A stretch of 64,000 nucleotides of DNA, taken from Levilactobacillus namurensis. GTDB lineage: Bacteria > Bacillota > Bacilli > Lactobacillales > Lactobacillaceae. The position numbers and the translations under genes are program-made. Below are positions 16,966 to 26,283 of this stretch, piece after piece. The stretch lies in contig NZ_CP134159.1 of assembly GCF_032197885.1 (NCBI RefSeq), forward strand, positions 2,356,001-2,420,000, read 5' to 3'. Numbering within the stretch: position 1 is the stretch's first letter; every line of letters begins with the position of its first letter. The notes below the pieces were generated by a model. It was not told where the DNA came from, did not search any database, and saw nothing but the letters and a program-made list of their open reading frames with translations.

Positions 16966-19692
16966 ATGAAACAACATCGCGATACTTTAGCGGCACTACG
17001 CGTCAGTCGCTGGGTATATGGGGGAGCATTCTTAATTCCATTGGTCATCCTGTGCCTGGCTTTCTGGCACCTCAAGTTAGCCCCATTCGGGCCCAAGAAC
17101 CTGCTATTCAGTGACATGGGGGCCCAGTACGTTCCCATCTTGGAATACCTACGGACCACCATTCTCCACGGGCAGTTCCACCTATTCTCCCTATCATTAG
17201 GGACCGGGAGCGGCATCGTCCCGTTATTGACCTACTACGTGATTAGTCCGTTCAACCTGATCGTCTTCCTCTTTCCCGCGGCCCGCATCACCACGGCCCT
17301 GAGCTGGATCATTTTGTTGAAAGTCAGCACGATTGGCCTCACCATGGCGGTCTTCTTACGGCACGCCTTTCTCAAGAGCGGCTGGTCACTCCTGCTCTTC
17401 TCCACGGCCTTCAGCCTCTGTGGCTTCGTGGCCATGTACTTCTACGACATGATGTGGCTAGACGCTTTGATCTGGTTACCCTTAGTGGCGCTAGGCCTGC
17501 ACCGGCTGGTCGACCAACACCACTTCGGCCTCTACACGGTCAGCCTGACCGCCACGATTCTTTCGAACTACTATATGGGCTACATGACTTGCCTCTTCTC
17601 GGTCCTCTACTTTATCTACCTGATTGTTGAACACCAACCGACCAAGACCAAGTTCCTTAGTGTCCTGAAAATGCACACCGCGGCGATTCGGCAGTTCTTC
17701 ATCGGCTCCCTGCTCGCCGGCGGCATGACCGCTGTGGTCCTCTTACCCACGGCGCTGGGCATGTTGCTGACCGGCAAGAGCGACGTGTTCTACCAGAATT
17801 ACCTACCGTCGCCCCTCTTTGGCCCGGAAGTCCTGGCCCAATTCGGCCCCGGTGGCAGCACTTACGTCACCCACCTGTACCACGCGCCGACCCTCTTCAT
17901 GGGGACGCTGATGTTCCTACTGGTCATCGTCTACTTCGTCTCGCCCCGTATCCGGGCCGTCGAGAAGAACCGGACTATGTGGCTGTTGATTGTCATGGGA
18001 CTCGGCCTCTTCGTGACCCTGTTCAATACGGCCTGGCACATGTTCCAGCAACCCGCTGGTTTCCCGTTCCGTAACGCCTACTTTTTCACGTTCCTGTTGC
18101 TGATCACGGCCTACCGTGCTTGGCAGACCCACCCGGCACAGTCGATGAACGATCCCCAAAAGATCCTAGCCCTGGTCTGGGGCGCGGGACTCCTGATCGT
18201 CGGTTACCTGTCCGCCCACGTCTTCCCTAAGCTGTACTTCAAGGCTGCGGCGACCCTGAACAACACCCTGTACCTCAAGAGTCAGCCCTCCTTCCACTGG
18301 ATGTGGCTGTCACTAGGACTCTTACTCTTGAGCACCATGTTACTGTTCATCAGCGAATGGCGCCCGCTTCGAATCGGTTTACTGGGCTTACTCCTAGCCA
18401 CCGAACTGGGTGGCAACTACCTGGTCGCGAACCGCGGGATCGAGTTCGGCAACCAGGCCGCCTTCGAGAAATACTACCGCCAAGATAAGGCGCTGCTCGC
18501 AAAAGTCAACGCTTCCCAGACCACCAGTGACCTGCACCGGGTCGAATTCTTGCACGCCACCATCAGTAAGGCCTACGATGGTCCGTACAACCACTACAAC
18601 GACCCCCTGCTGTTCAACTACTCGGGAATCAGTTCCTACTCTTCGACGCTGATAGAACAGGCGCGGGTCTTCCAGCACGACCTGGGGTACTTCAGTCCTA
18701 ACGTCCGACGCATCAGTCCCCAAGGCTACACCCACGTGACCGATACTTTACTCGGGGTCAAGTACCGGCTCAACGCCTTCAAGGACCCACAGATTACGCC
18801 CCTATCCTCCTACGCCGGGCTAGGCTTCGCCGTGCCCGCCAAGTTGGCTAAGGTCCAGTTGAACGACCAACAGGCGCTCTATAACCAGGAGAAGGTCTTA
18901 CGGGCCCTTGGCGCACCCCAAAACACCTTGGCGCCCACTAGCGTCTTAGACGTGTCCACGCGACGGGCGACCGCGCATGACATGGTCAACATCCCCGGTA
19001 AGTTCCGGACCCTAAGACACGACGGCGACCGCTACTTACAGACGGTCAAACTCCGGGTCAACGCAACCGGCTTGCTTCACGGCTATTCTCCTGACAACAA
19101 CATCATCTATTCCAGTCTCCGGGTCAACGGGAAGAAAGCCAAGCCGCTGACCAACGCGGACGGACTCCGCTACGTGATCAACCTGGGACAACACCAGCGG
19201 GGGACGGTGCTCACCGTCAGTTACGTGACCAACAAGCCTACCGAGGGGTACCACAACCAGTTCGTGTCACTCAACCAACGGCTCTACCGCCAGTTCACCC
19301 GGCAGTTGCGTCAGCAATCGCTACACTTCCGGGCGGATAACCAGGTCTCACGGCTCTCTGGAGACGTGCAGGGAACACCTGAACGCAACCTCCTGTACGT
19401 AGCCATTCCGGATACACCGGGTTGGTCAGCGACGGTCAACGGCAAGCCCGTGACCATCACCTCCGCGATGCACGCCCAATCACTGATTCCCGTGGTCAAA
19501 AACTACAAGGGGATGATTGGCGTGCCCCTCAAGAACGGTCAGAACCACGTGGTCTTGCGTTACCGAACCCCCGATCTACGGACGGGCGCCATCATCAGTC
19601 TGGCCTGCTTAGTCCTCTTCGGGGTCCTCTGGTTCACCGGCGAATGGCTCCGACCACTCGAAACCAAGCATAGTCGCCGCCACAACGCTTAA
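16966..19692 (+). CDS. YfhO-family multi-membrane GT-C-like protein
   Basis: 908 aa. Some 12-14 membrane segments fill residues about 20-480, and a large extracellular C-terminal domain (about 490-880) is followed by a last membrane helix (IISLACLVLFGVLWF). Family hallmarks: LLFSDMGAQYVPILEYL in the first loop, GTGSGIVPLLTYYVISPFN, and YYMGYM. In Bacillus and Listeria YfhO proteins help glycosylate lipoteichoic acid with a CsbB-like enzyme; a CsbB partner is not seen here. I chose the ATG at 16966, ten bases after GGAGGG. Monocistronic. Confidence 0.88.
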   Translation: MKQHRDTLAALRVSRWVYGGAFLIPLVILCLAFWHLKLAPFGPKNLLFSDMGAQYVPILEYLRTTILHGQFHLFSLSLGTGSGIVPLLTYYVISPFNLIVFLFPAARITTALSWIILLKVSTIGLTMAVFLRHAFLKSGWSLLLFSTAFSLCGFVAMYFYDMMWLDALIWLPLVALGLHRLVDQHHFGLYTVSLTATILSNYYMGYMTCLFSVLYFIYLIVEHQPTKTKFLSVLKMHTAAIRQFFIGSLLAGGMTAVVLLPTALGMLLTGKSDVFYQNYLPSPLFGPEVLAQFGPGGSTYVTHLYHAPTLFMGTLMFLLVIVYFVSPRIRAVEKNRTMWLLIVMGLGLFVTLFNTAWHMFQQPAGFPFRNAYFFTFLLLITAYRAWQTHPAQSMNDPQKILALVWGAGLLIVGYLSAHVFPKLYFKAAATLNNTLYLKSQPSFHWMWLSLGLLLLSTMLLFISEWRPLRIGLLGLLLATELGGNYLVANRGIEFGNQAAFEKYYRQDKALLAKVNASQTTSDLHRVEFLHATISKAYDGPYNHYNDPLLFNYSGISSYSSTLIEQARVFQHDLGYFSPNVRRISPQGYTHVTDTLLGVKYRLNAFKDPQITPLSSYAGLGFAVPAKLAKVQLNDQQALYNQEKVLRALGAPQNTLAPTSVLDVSTRRATAHDMVNIPGKFRTLRHDGDRYLQTVKLRVNATGLLHGYSPDNNIIYSSLRVNGKKAKPLTNADGLRYVINLGQHQRGTVLTVSYVTNKPTEGYHNQFVSLNQRLYRQFTRQLRQQSLHFRADNQVSRLSGDVQGTPERNLLYVAIPDTPGWSATVNGKPVTITSAMHAQSLIPVVKNYKGMIGVPLKNGQNHVVLRYRTPDLRTGAIISLACLVLFGVLWFTGEWLRPLETKHSRRHNA

Positions 19693-19708
19693 AATTTAAG
19701 ACATCCTC

Positions 19709-19743
19709 AAATGGCCGCCAGAAAATTTCTGGCGGCCATTTTC
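19709..19743 (+). terminator. YfhO gene terminator
   Basis: AAATGGCCGCCAGAAA with TTTCTGGCGGCCATTT, then TTTCT. Confidence 0.8.
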
Positions 19744-19784
19744 TGTCCACTAAGCCCTTAGCGGGTGGCCCTAACGCCACCCAA

Positions 19785-19822
19785 CTAAAAAAGCCAACCA
19801 ACGGGGGCGCCCGCTAGTTGGC
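19785..19822 (-). terminator. terminator of the 19845 gene
   Basis: GCCAAC/GTTGGC with a GC-rich interior gives TTTTTT on the minus strand just past the stop of the small membrane protein gene. Confidence 0.7.
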
Positions 19823-19844
19823 AACTGACCACGCAAGGACCTGG

Positions 19845-20216
19845 TCAGTGGTAATCCTTCTCATCCACACTTTCTGGTAGCCGCTGGTGCAACCAAAGAA
19901 TCAATAAGATGTTGGTCGCAATCAAGCTTCCGAAAGCTTCTAACCCCAGCCGCGTCACCGCATGCTGGCCAAAGATGGCCATTAGCGAGACTAACACGAT
20001 CAACAATAACGTGTTGGCGTAGAGCCCGAAACGGTTGGGGAAAAAGGTCGTCAGGGCGATCATCCAGGTCGCCGTACCGAATCCTAAGACCGAAATCGTC
20101 CGGAACGTGACGGCGCTGATCCCCGTCAGTTGGTTGGGTACCATTCCGACCAAGACCAACGCTAAGAACGCTGCGACTAGGCCCAAGACGGGTACCGCAT
20201 AGTACAATTTTGACAT
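19845..20216 (-). CDS. small integral membrane protein, four helices
   Basis: 123 aa, function unknown. Four hydrophobic stretches: YYAVPVLGLVAAFLALVLVG, FRTISVLGFGTATWMIALTTF, LLLIVLVSLMAIFG and SLIATNILLILWL. A short acidic tail (PESVDEKDYH) follows. GGGGAGGTGG precedes the ATG. It may share a transcript with the next small membrane protein gene (20362-20553), although a hairpin lies between them. Confidence 0.75.
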   Translation of the reverse strand: MSKLYYAVPVLGLVAAFLALVLVGMVPNQLTGISAVTFRTISVLGFGTATWMIALTTFFPNRFGLYANTLLLIVLVSLMAIFGQHAVTRLGLEAFGSLIATNILLILWLHQRLPESVDEKDYH

Positions 20217-20305
20217 TAAGCCACCTCCCCATGTGTTACGTTCACCATACCTAATCTGGGACGGTAACCCTGCGCATTCTGCCTAGTTGACACGCAAATT
20301 GACTA

Positions 20306-20339
20306 AACAAAAAAAGCGCTAGAAATTGAATTCTAACGC
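20306..20339 (-). terminator. terminator between two small membrane protein genes
   Basis: On the minus strand GCGTTAGAA/TTCTAGCGC (one wobble pair) is followed by TTTTTTTG. Confidence 0.7.
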
Positions 20340-20361
20340 AACTTAATCGATTCGTCTACCC

Positions 20362-20553
20362 CTATCGTTTAGCCGGACGGCCCCCCGGACCCATGAAGAT
20401 CCCAATGAAGAGCCACATCAGGCCGATGCTCACCCCTAATGGATCACGCCAGACTAGGCCAAACAATCTCAGTCCGGCGTCTCCGAGCAAGAACCCGATG
20501 CCAATCCAAAACGGCCAGTGTCGATAGAAATGATGGTTAAAGCCAATTTGCAT
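20362..20553 (-). CDS. very small membrane protein
   Basis: 63 aa, unknown. Two hydrophobic segments (FWIGIGFLLGDAGLRLFGLV and GVSIGLMWLFIGIFM) and a basic tail (GGRPAKR). The ATG at 20553 follows GGGGAGATTGG; a TTG two codons upstream is possible. It lies between the antiporter gene and another small membrane protein on the same strand. Confidence 0.65.
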   Translation of the reverse strand: MQIGFNHHFYRHWPFWIGIGFLLGDAGLRLFGLVWRDPLGVSIGLMWLFIGIFMGPGGRPAKR

Positions 20554-20694
20554 CGCCAATCTCCCCTATTCGTCACGAAACTTTCCCAACGAACCTAGTC
20601 GCCTGCTTTACAGGACCAGTTTACCACGTTCCTCCAGGGAGACTGTGCGCAATGACTAGGCGATGCTCAAAATCGTGACCCGCTAGGAGAACCT

Positions 20695-21900
20695 TTATGC
20701 GTGCGGTTCTTCTTCGACCGGCCGCACTTTCGACCGGTCCGGCTGGCCTTGGGTCACCCGGTTCATCGCCAATCGCAACAGGAACGGTGCCAAGAGTGTT
20801 GCCAAGACGATGGCCGTCACAATGGCGGAGTAACGGGCCGTTGACATCAACTTAGCCGCAAACCCGATCTGGGCAATGATCAACGCCATTTCCCCCCGGG
20901 AGACCATCCCGGCGCCGACAGCCAGGGAACTGTGCCAGGAAAAGCCCGCCAGCTTGGCGCCACCACCGGCCCCAATCAGCTTGGTCAACACAGCGACGAC
21001 CGTCAAGATCAGGATGAACCCTAACTGCTTGCCGATTCCGCTAAAGTCCATATTCAAGCCGATGCTGACGAAGAAGACGGGGATGAAGACCGCGTAGCCC
21101 ACCGGTTCAATATGCCGATCGACCACGGACCGCGCGGACGTCTGTGAGATGGCGATACCGGCGAAGAAGGCCCCCACCACGTCGCTCAAGCCCACGACTT
21201 CGGCAACGTACGCCATCCCGAAACACAGGATCATAGCCATCAACGTTGCCCCCATGGGGATCATCAACCGGTCCCCAATCTTAGCCATGTACGGCGCCAA
21301 CCAGCGCACCACGAAGTAGATGGCCACAAAGTAGACCACTTGCAGTAAGGTGGTGACCAACAGGTTGCCGGACGCGTGCCCATCAACGGCGGTCCCCGTA
21401 GTCGAGACCAGGACACTTAAGATGATGACGGCTAACACGTCGTCGACCACCGCCGCGCCCAGAATCGTGGTCCCTTCCCGGCTACTCAGCGCGTTCATTT
21501 CCTTTAAGACTTCTACAGAAATCGACACCGAGGTCGCCGCGAAGATGACGCTGATAAACAGGCTCTCCGTCTGCGGTAAGTGGTAGCTGATGGCCACTAG
21601 GTAGGACCCCACCACCGGAACGATGACCCCTAGAATGGCCACTAACACGCTGGGCTTCAAATACCGTTTCAATAATTGCAGATCACTTTCCAGCCCCGCA
21701 ATAAACATTAAAATAATCACGCCGATTTGGGCAAAGCTGTCCAGGTTCTCCGTCAGCTTCAACCAGCCCAGCATCGCCGGTCCCATCACGACACCGACCA
21801 ATAATTGGCCAATCACGGCCGGAATCCCAATCCGCGTACTATAGTGGCCCACAATCGTGGTGGCCAGTAAAATCAACGTTAAATCTCGTAATAATTCCAT
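20695..21900 (-). CDS. CPA2-family Na+/H+ (NapA/KefB-like) antiporter
   Basis: 401 aa, about 12-13 membrane helices, no C-terminal TrkA domain. Signatures: PAVIGQLLVGVVMGP early, TSVSISVEVLKEM, and AAVVDDVLAVIIL with the paired aspartates of electrogenic antiporters, then GMVSRGEMALIIAQIG. The ATG at 21900 follows GGGGGAATTTG; the longer frame upstream is unlikely. Exchanges cytosolic sodium or potassium for protons. The precise ion is not determinable. Confidence 0.9.
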   Translation of the reverse strand: MELLRDLTLILLATTIVGHYSTRIGIPAVIGQLLVGVVMGPAMLGWLKLTENLDSFAQIGVIILMFIAGLESDLQLLKRYLKPSVLVAILGVIVPVVGSYLVAISYHLPQTESLFISVIFAATSVSISVEVLKEMNALSSREGTTILGAAVVDDVLAVIILSVLVSTTGTAVDGHASGNLLVTTLLQVVYFVAIYFVVRWLAPYMAKIGDRLMIPMGATLMAMILCFGMAYVAEVVGLSDVVGAFFAGIAISQTSARSVVDRHIEPVGYAVFIPVFFVSIGLNMDFSGIGKQLGFILILTVVAVLTKLIGAGGGAKLAGFSWHSSLAVGAGMVSRGEMALIIAQIGFAAKLMSTARYSAIVTAIVLATLLAPFLLRLAMNRVTQGQPDRSKVRPVEEEPHA

Positions 21901-22155
21901 CAAATTCCCCCTTTGGCGCACAAAAAAAGCGCCCACTTCACCTCTATACCTCCCCAACCCAAGGAAAGTCACATTCTTGAAAGCAGTCGCTTCAACCCGA
22001 TTTTGTTCAATTGCAACTCATTATACCGAACTTACCCGGCCAACACAACCAACGACCCTCGTCGAGAAATTTACCCTTCTAAGGTAAACGACACTACCCG
22101 CCACCGGGCAATCGTGTTAAACTAAGAACGATTAACGATTGTGAGGTGACAGCAG

Positions 22156-22353
22156 ATGAAGTGGCTAGAATCAAATCTAGTAGTAATTTTTTGGGCAGTT
22201 ATCTTCGGTGAAGTCATTGGCTACATCGGTGAGTCATTGGAACAAATGACCTATCGGCCGATGCAACTAGGCATCACCATGGCAATTGTCGCCTTTATCG
22301 CGGTCAATGGGGTTACCTTATTGTCGCGTGATAGTAACGCGAAGAAAAACTAA
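22156..22353 (+). CDS. DUF2929-like small membrane protein
   Basis: 65 aa with two membrane helices (LVVIFWAVIFGEVIGYIGESL and LGITMAIVAFIAVNGVTLL) and a basic end. Sequence and size resemble the DUF2929/YjzD group of Firmicutes, whose function is not established. GTGAGGTGAC precedes the ATG. A terminator follows, so the gene stands alone. Confidence 0.75.
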   Translation: MKWLESNLVVIFWAVIFGEVIGYIGESLEQMTYRPMQLGITMAIVAFIAVNGVTLLSRDSNAKKN

Positions 22354-22402
22354 GGCCTACTAACCGACGAGCTTTCGCCATTAGGCAACTAATGCGCCGA
22401 CC

Positions 22403-22443
22403 AAAAGCACGATTGACTCCCCGCGAGCCGACCGTGCTTTTTT
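22403..22443 (+). terminator. terminator of the DUF2929-like gene
   Basis: AAAAGCACG/CGTGCTTTT with a long loop, ending in TTTTTT. Confidence 0.75.
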
Positions 22444-22480
22444 GGTGAAAGTATCCCTATGTCACTTCATCCATAGCATC

Positions 22481-22632
22481 CGCCTTACCGGGTGCCCAGA
22501 CAGGGCTGGAACGCCGTGGGCACCACTTCGAGCCAAAGAGCGGTCTCGAAGCTGGGCCTTTGACTAGGGCAGCCAAGAACGCTCCCCAAGTCAAATTTCA
22601 CGGCTGAGCCCTGTCTGGGCACCCTCACGGCT
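22481..22632 (+). repeat. structured dispersed repeat, copy R5 (A-type stem)
   Basis: Outer stem GGTGCCCAGACAGGGCT with AGCCCTGTCTGGGCACC is perfect. Relative to R12 the distal pairs are changed on both strands. P2 CTTCGAG/CTCGAAG, P3 TTTGACT/AGTCAAA. Convergent partner of R6. Confidence 0.87.
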
Positions 22633-22828
22633 CACAATCGTGTAAACCTAAAGATAGTTGGCTATCCTGAAAGTTCTTTAAGTTTTGAGTGATAATCAAT
22701 CTGCCAATTAGTCTTTAAATAGTCCCCAATCGGTTGTTGGAATCACCTAGAATTACGAATAGTAACGGTCGAGGACTGTTTGGTTAGCTGATGGTTGCCA
22801 GTAACTTTAGCGTTAGATCGTTCGCTAG

Positions 22829-22993
22829 TTGACAGCCCGGAGGCGAGCAGAAGCTCAGCTAGCGAAATGATGGTTAGTCAGCGTCTTTTGCTGGCTTACC
22901 ATCAGGCCGAGTTTTGAAATTCGCGGTCTTGGCGAAGTTCAAAATCGTGCCCGCAAGCGTTCCAGCTTCTGAGCGCCGGAGGGCGACCAGCTT
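22829..22993 (-). repeat. structured dispersed repeat, copy R6 (divergent variant)
   Basis: Outer stem includes CAGAAGCT/AGCTTCTG. P2 is TTTTGAA/TTCAAAA and P3 GATGGTTA/TACCATC with CAGC/GCTG, all different from other copies yet paired. The conserved GTGCCCGCAAGCGTTCCAGC linker identifies it. Confidence 0.7.
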
Positions 22994-23020
22994 AATCCTA
23001 ACTAGCACGACGCGGATAGA

Positions 23021-23056
23021 CGGCGTTCCAGCCCTGTCCGGGCGTCCGGTAAGGCG
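23021..23056 (-). repeat. end fragment of the structured repeat, copy R7
   Basis: CGGCGTTCCAGCCCTGTCCG followed by the CCGGTAAGGCG end; the rest is missing. Confidence 0.65.
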
Positions 23057-23108
23057 GCCATGACCGCCAACGTTTCACAAACCCATACAGAGAGAAGTAT
23101 CGTTTACC

Positions 23109-24023
23109 ATGCAACTTACGCAACTTACCGCCCAAATTATCCTGATGTTCGGCCTCATGTTGATTGGGGTCCTGATCAATAAGTGCCACTTGATGCACGC
23201 CCAGACCGCCAACGACCTGACCAACATCCTCCTCTACGTGGTCTCCCCCTGCCTCATCGTCAACGCTTTCGAGCAACCCTTCTCCGGGTCCCGGATGCGC
23301 CAATTTCTCCTAGCCGCACTGGCGACCTTGCTCTGGTACTTAGTGGTCACCGGCCTGGCTTGGGCCATCTTCGGCCACCTCAAAGACCCCAACCTCCGCC
23401 GAATTACCCAGTACGGCAGCATCTACTCTAACGCTGGATTCATGGGGATTCCCCTAATCAGTGCCCTGTTCGGCAGTACCGGGGTCTTCTACGCCGTCGT
23501 GGCGTTAGCCGGATTCAACCTCTTCAGCTGGACCCTGGGCGTTCGCCTGTTCCACAGCCAGACTAGCCACCAGGTGCGTCAAGTACTGCTAAATCCCAAC
23601 ATCATCGCTATCGCGGTGGGGCTCCTCCTCTTCTTGACCAGTTGGCACCTGCCCACCACCCTTAACCGCATCGTCCAAGCCGTGGGGCCCGTCAATACGC
23701 CGCTCTCGATGATCGTTATCGGCAACAGCCTGGCCCAGATTCACCTGAGCCGACAAATGTTGAATCCCTGGTTGGGACTCACGCTCCTCTTACGCAACCT
23801 ACTGTTCCCCTTGATCGGTGCGGGACTGCTCACCCTCCTGGGCGTTAGCGGCGTCGCCTACACCACCACCTTGATCATGATTGCCTGCCCAGTCGCCGGC
23901 ATCGTGGTGCTCTTCACCTTGCAGATTCACGCCGACGCCGCGCCCGCCATCGCGGTCATGAGTCTCTCCACGGTGCTCAGTCTAGTGACGATTCCCCTAG
24001 TCGTAGCCCTCGGCGCCCATTAA
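23109..24023 (+). CDS. AEC-family transporter (auxin efflux carrier/malate permease type)
   Basis: 304 aa with about 10 membrane helices in two inverted halves. Typical features are LIGVLINKCHLM early, the YSNAGFMGIPLI motif of TM4 and the C-terminal CPVAGIVVLFTLQI. In lactic acid bacteria such proteins move malate or related organic acids; the substrate here is unknown. The ribosome site (GAGAGAAG) is distant and weak. A repeat fragment lies about 50 bases before the start, and an insertion sequence separates the gene from its terminator. Confidence 0.85.
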   Translation: MQLTQLTAQIILMFGLMLIGVLINKCHLMHAQTANDLTNILLYVVSPCLIVNAFEQPFSGSRMRQFLLAALATLLWYLVVTGLAWAIFGHLKDPNLRRITQYGSIYSNAGFMGIPLISALFGSTGVFYAVVALAGFNLFSWTLGVRLFHSQTSHQVRQVLLNPNIIAIAVGLLLFLTSWHLPTTLNRIVQAVGPVNTPLSMIVIGNSLAQIHLSRQMLNPWLGLTLLLRNLLFPLIGAGLLTLLGVSGVAYTTTLIMIACPVAGIVVLFTLQIHADAAPAIAVMSLSTVLSLVTIPLVVALGAH

Positions 24024-24120
24024 CTTCCCCAGAATTAGTAAAAATGGTTCTACAATATCTGTTGTTGGTAATAGATTTTTATCTATTACTGATGACAGAT
24101 TTTTTGTTTATCATTAGAAT

Positions 24121-24144
24121 AAAAAAGCGGACATCTCCCGTCCG
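24121..24144 (-). terminator. minus-strand terminator-like hairpin inside the IS left end
   Basis: CGGAC/GTCCG followed by TTTTTT on the minus strand. It could stop antisense transcription out of or into the element. Confidence 0.4.
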
Positions 24145-24190
24145 TTAACTTGCTCCCACCACAGAATTAAGTCAAGAAAGGAAATGCCCT

Positions 24191-25462
24191 ATGTCAAATG
24201 ATACTACGAAAATGTTGTTAGGAATAGATGATGAACACTTAATAATTGAGGAAGGACAAGTGGGTGATGATGGAGTGATTCGATTGGTGGGGTCCCTAAA
24301 CTACACCCCCAAGGCATGCCGCAATTGTGGGATTATCAATGATCACCAAATTATTGGCTATGGTTGGCGGAAGACCACCATTAGATTCGCAAAAACATTG
24401 GGCAGCACCGTTATCCTGTGTCTCAATCGGCGAAACTTTCACTGTAAGGCTTGTCATACCAATTTCCTGGCGCAGACGAATGCGGTGCCGAAACACTGCA
24501 CGATTTCAAATACGACCCGCAAACAATGCTTAGAAAAACTGACCGAACCGGTTTCGCTCAAACACATTGCCGATGAGTTATCCACTTCGGATTCATTCGT
24601 TGGTCGGCAGCTCTTGCGCGCTGAACGGGACTTTCAAACCAACTGGCACTATTTACCAAAAGTTCTCCTCATGGACGAAGTTAAAAGCACTAAGAGCGCC
24701 ACCGACGCGATGAGCTTTGAATTTATGGATGCGGAAACCCACGAATTGATCGACCTGTTACCCTTTAGGACCATTTATCAGCTTCAAAAGTATTTCCAGC
24801 ATTACGACCAGGCTGCGCGAGAAAATGTGAAAATTATCGTCACCGATATGAACTATACCTATCCCAAATTGGTGGGGCAGATCTTTCCGAACGCCATCGT
24901 TGTCATCGATCCGTTCCACTTGGTTAACGCTTTAAATCGAGCTTTTAATAAGACGCGGGTGCGCCTCATGAAAACCCTGGCGACTTCCTCACGCGAGTAT
25001 CACGCCCTAAAACGCTATTGGAAACTATTATTAACGCCGGAAAATCACCTCAACTACGAAGCTTTCCGTAAGTGGACAAACTTCCCTTATCCAGCGACTG
25101 CCACTGATGTGGTTGATGCTTTATTGGACATTGATCCCGAGCTCAAGCAAACTTACAACGTGATGAATCGGTTACGTGAAACCATCAAAAACCGTGATTG
25201 GCCCAACTATAATCAAGTATTCCATCACTTAGAGGGCTGCTCGGAAGAGATGTTGGCAACCCTCCAGACCCTAGCGACTCATCATGATGAAATTGGCAAT
25301 ACCTTTACTCACCATTACACCAACGGGCCCTTAGAAGGTTCAAACAACAAGATTAAAGTCATTAAACGCACTGGATTTGGTTACCGAAACTTCTTCAGAT
25401 TCCGGCTAAGAGTGCTGTTCGCTTTTCGAGTTCATACAAAAAGAGCTCTAATCACCAAGTGA
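24191..25462 (+). CDS. ISL3-family transposase
   Basis: 423 aa, intact. The N-terminal zinc-binding region has CRNCG and HCKACHTNF. The central DDE domain begins LLMDEVKS (first Asp), continues with VTDMNYTYP and VVIDPFHLVNAL (second Asp region), and ends GPLEGSNNKIKVIKRTGFGYRNFFRFRLR (Glu). The ATG follows AAGAAAGGAA. Lower G+C than neighbouring genes fits recent acquisition. Confidence 0.95.
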   Translation: MSNDTTKMLLGIDDEHLIIEEGQVGDDGVIRLVGSLNYTPKACRNCGIINDHQIIGYGWRKTTIRFAKTLGSTVILCLNRRNFHCKACHTNFLAQTNAVPKHCTISNTTRKQCLEKLTEPVSLKHIADELSTSDSFVGRQLLRAERDFQTNWHYLPKVLLMDEVKSTKSATDAMSFEFMDAETHELIDLLPFRTIYQLQKYFQHYDQAARENVKIIVTDMNYTYPKLVGQIFPNAIVVIDPFHLVNALNRAFNKTRVRLMKTLATSSREYHALKRYWKLLLTPENHLNYEAFRKWTNFPYPATATDVVDALLDIDPELKQTYNVMNRLRETIKNRDWPNYNQVFHHLEGCSEEMLATLQTLATHHDEIGNTFTHHYTNGPLEGSNNKIKVIKRTGFGYRNFFRFRLRVLFAFRVHTKRALITK

Positions 25463-25513
25463 TTAGAACTCCAATATTTTGTTCACCAACAACAGTTGAC
25501 GAAGAACCGTAAA

Positions 25514-25555
25514 AATACGGTCCAAAATTGTATTTTGACAATTTTGGGCCGTATT
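25514..25555. terminator. bidirectional terminator displaced by the IS
   Basis: An 18-bp stem (25514-25531 with 25538-25555, one G-T pair) has an ATTTTG loop. On the minus strand the alarmone synthetase gene reads into it, ending in a T tract that overlaps the target duplication. Confidence 0.85.
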
Positions 25556-25573
25556 CATGTCACATTGCTTGAA

Positions 25574-26272
25574 TCAATCCGTCTCCGAATCGTTCACGTT
25601 CCGGTTACTTTCCGCCCGAATCTGATTCTTGATGGCGTTCATATCATGATCCAGTTGATGGACCATGTCCGCTTTGCGTAATAATTCTTGCCGGAGTTCC
25701 GCTTGGTGACTGATTTGTTTCTTGTAATTAAGTTCATGCTCCAATGACGCCCAGAAGTTCATGGCAATCGTTCGAATCTGGACCTCCACGATGACTTCCT
25801 TCTTCCCCGCCGCCAAGTAGACCGGTACCGCTAGAATCAAATGCAGGCTGCGGTAACCGTTGGGCTTGGGGTGGGTCACGTAATCCTTACGCTTCAAGAT
25901 ACGGACGTCCGGTTGCTTGGCTAAGCGGTGTTCGACCGCCGTGATGTCGTCTTCGAACCGCACAATGACCCGGATCCCCGCAATGTCGTGCATTTCTTGG
26001 GGCAGCGTATTCAAGTTGAAGTCCAGGTGCTTACGTTGCACCTTTTCGACGATGCTTTCCGGTGATTTGATGCGGGTCTGGAGACTATCGACCAGTGAGT
26101 GGCCGTTTTGAATCTTATACTCCTGATCTAGGTACTCGATCTTGGTCTGAAGTACCCGCATCGCACTCCGGTAATTCAGCATCATTTGTCGAAATTGATC
26201 AATGGCTTCCAGGGTCGCCGGATTATTCGGTAAGTTCGCTGGCAAGTCATCTTGTGACCGTACACGTACCAT
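25574..26272 (-). CDS. small alarmone synthetase (RelP/RelQ type)
   Basis: 232 aa, synthetase domain only, with no hydrolase or TGS/ACT domains. It transfers pyrophosphate from ATP to GDP or GTP. Motifs: MHDIAGIRVIVRFEDD, RKDYVTHPKPNGYRSLHLILAVPV and VEVQIRTIAMNFWASLEHELNYK, with the catalytic Glu in the E-V-Q strand. AAGGAGGAA precedes the ATG. It lies 11 bases after the MFS gene on the same strand, an apparent operon. RelP versus RelQ cannot be settled by eye. Confidence 0.92.
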   Translation of the reverse strand: MVRVRSQDDLPANLPNNPATLEAIDQFRQMMLNYRSAMRVLQTKIEYLDQEYKIQNGHSLVDSLQTRIKSPESIVEKVQRKHLDFNLNTLPQEMHDIAGIRVIVRFEDDITAVEHRLAKQPDVRILKRKDYVTHPKPNGYRSLHLILAVPVYLAAGKKEVIVEVQIRTIAMNFWASLEHELNYKKQISHQAELRQELLRKADMVHQLDHDMNAIKNQIRAESNRNVNDSETD

Positions 26273-26283
26273 CCTATTCCTCC

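Larger units (their letters stand above)
24038..25516 (+). mobile_element. complete ISL3-family insertion sequence with 8-bp target duplication
   Basis: The element spans 24046-25508 (1463 bp). Imperfect 24-bp inverted repeats at 24046-24069 and 25485-25508 share GGTTCT and CTGTTGTTGGT. It is flanked by a perfect duplication GTAAAAAT (24038-24045 and 25509-25516), the 8-bp length expected for ISL3. It is less GC-rich than its surroundings. Intact transposase and perfect duplication suggest recent insertion. Confidence 0.93.
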
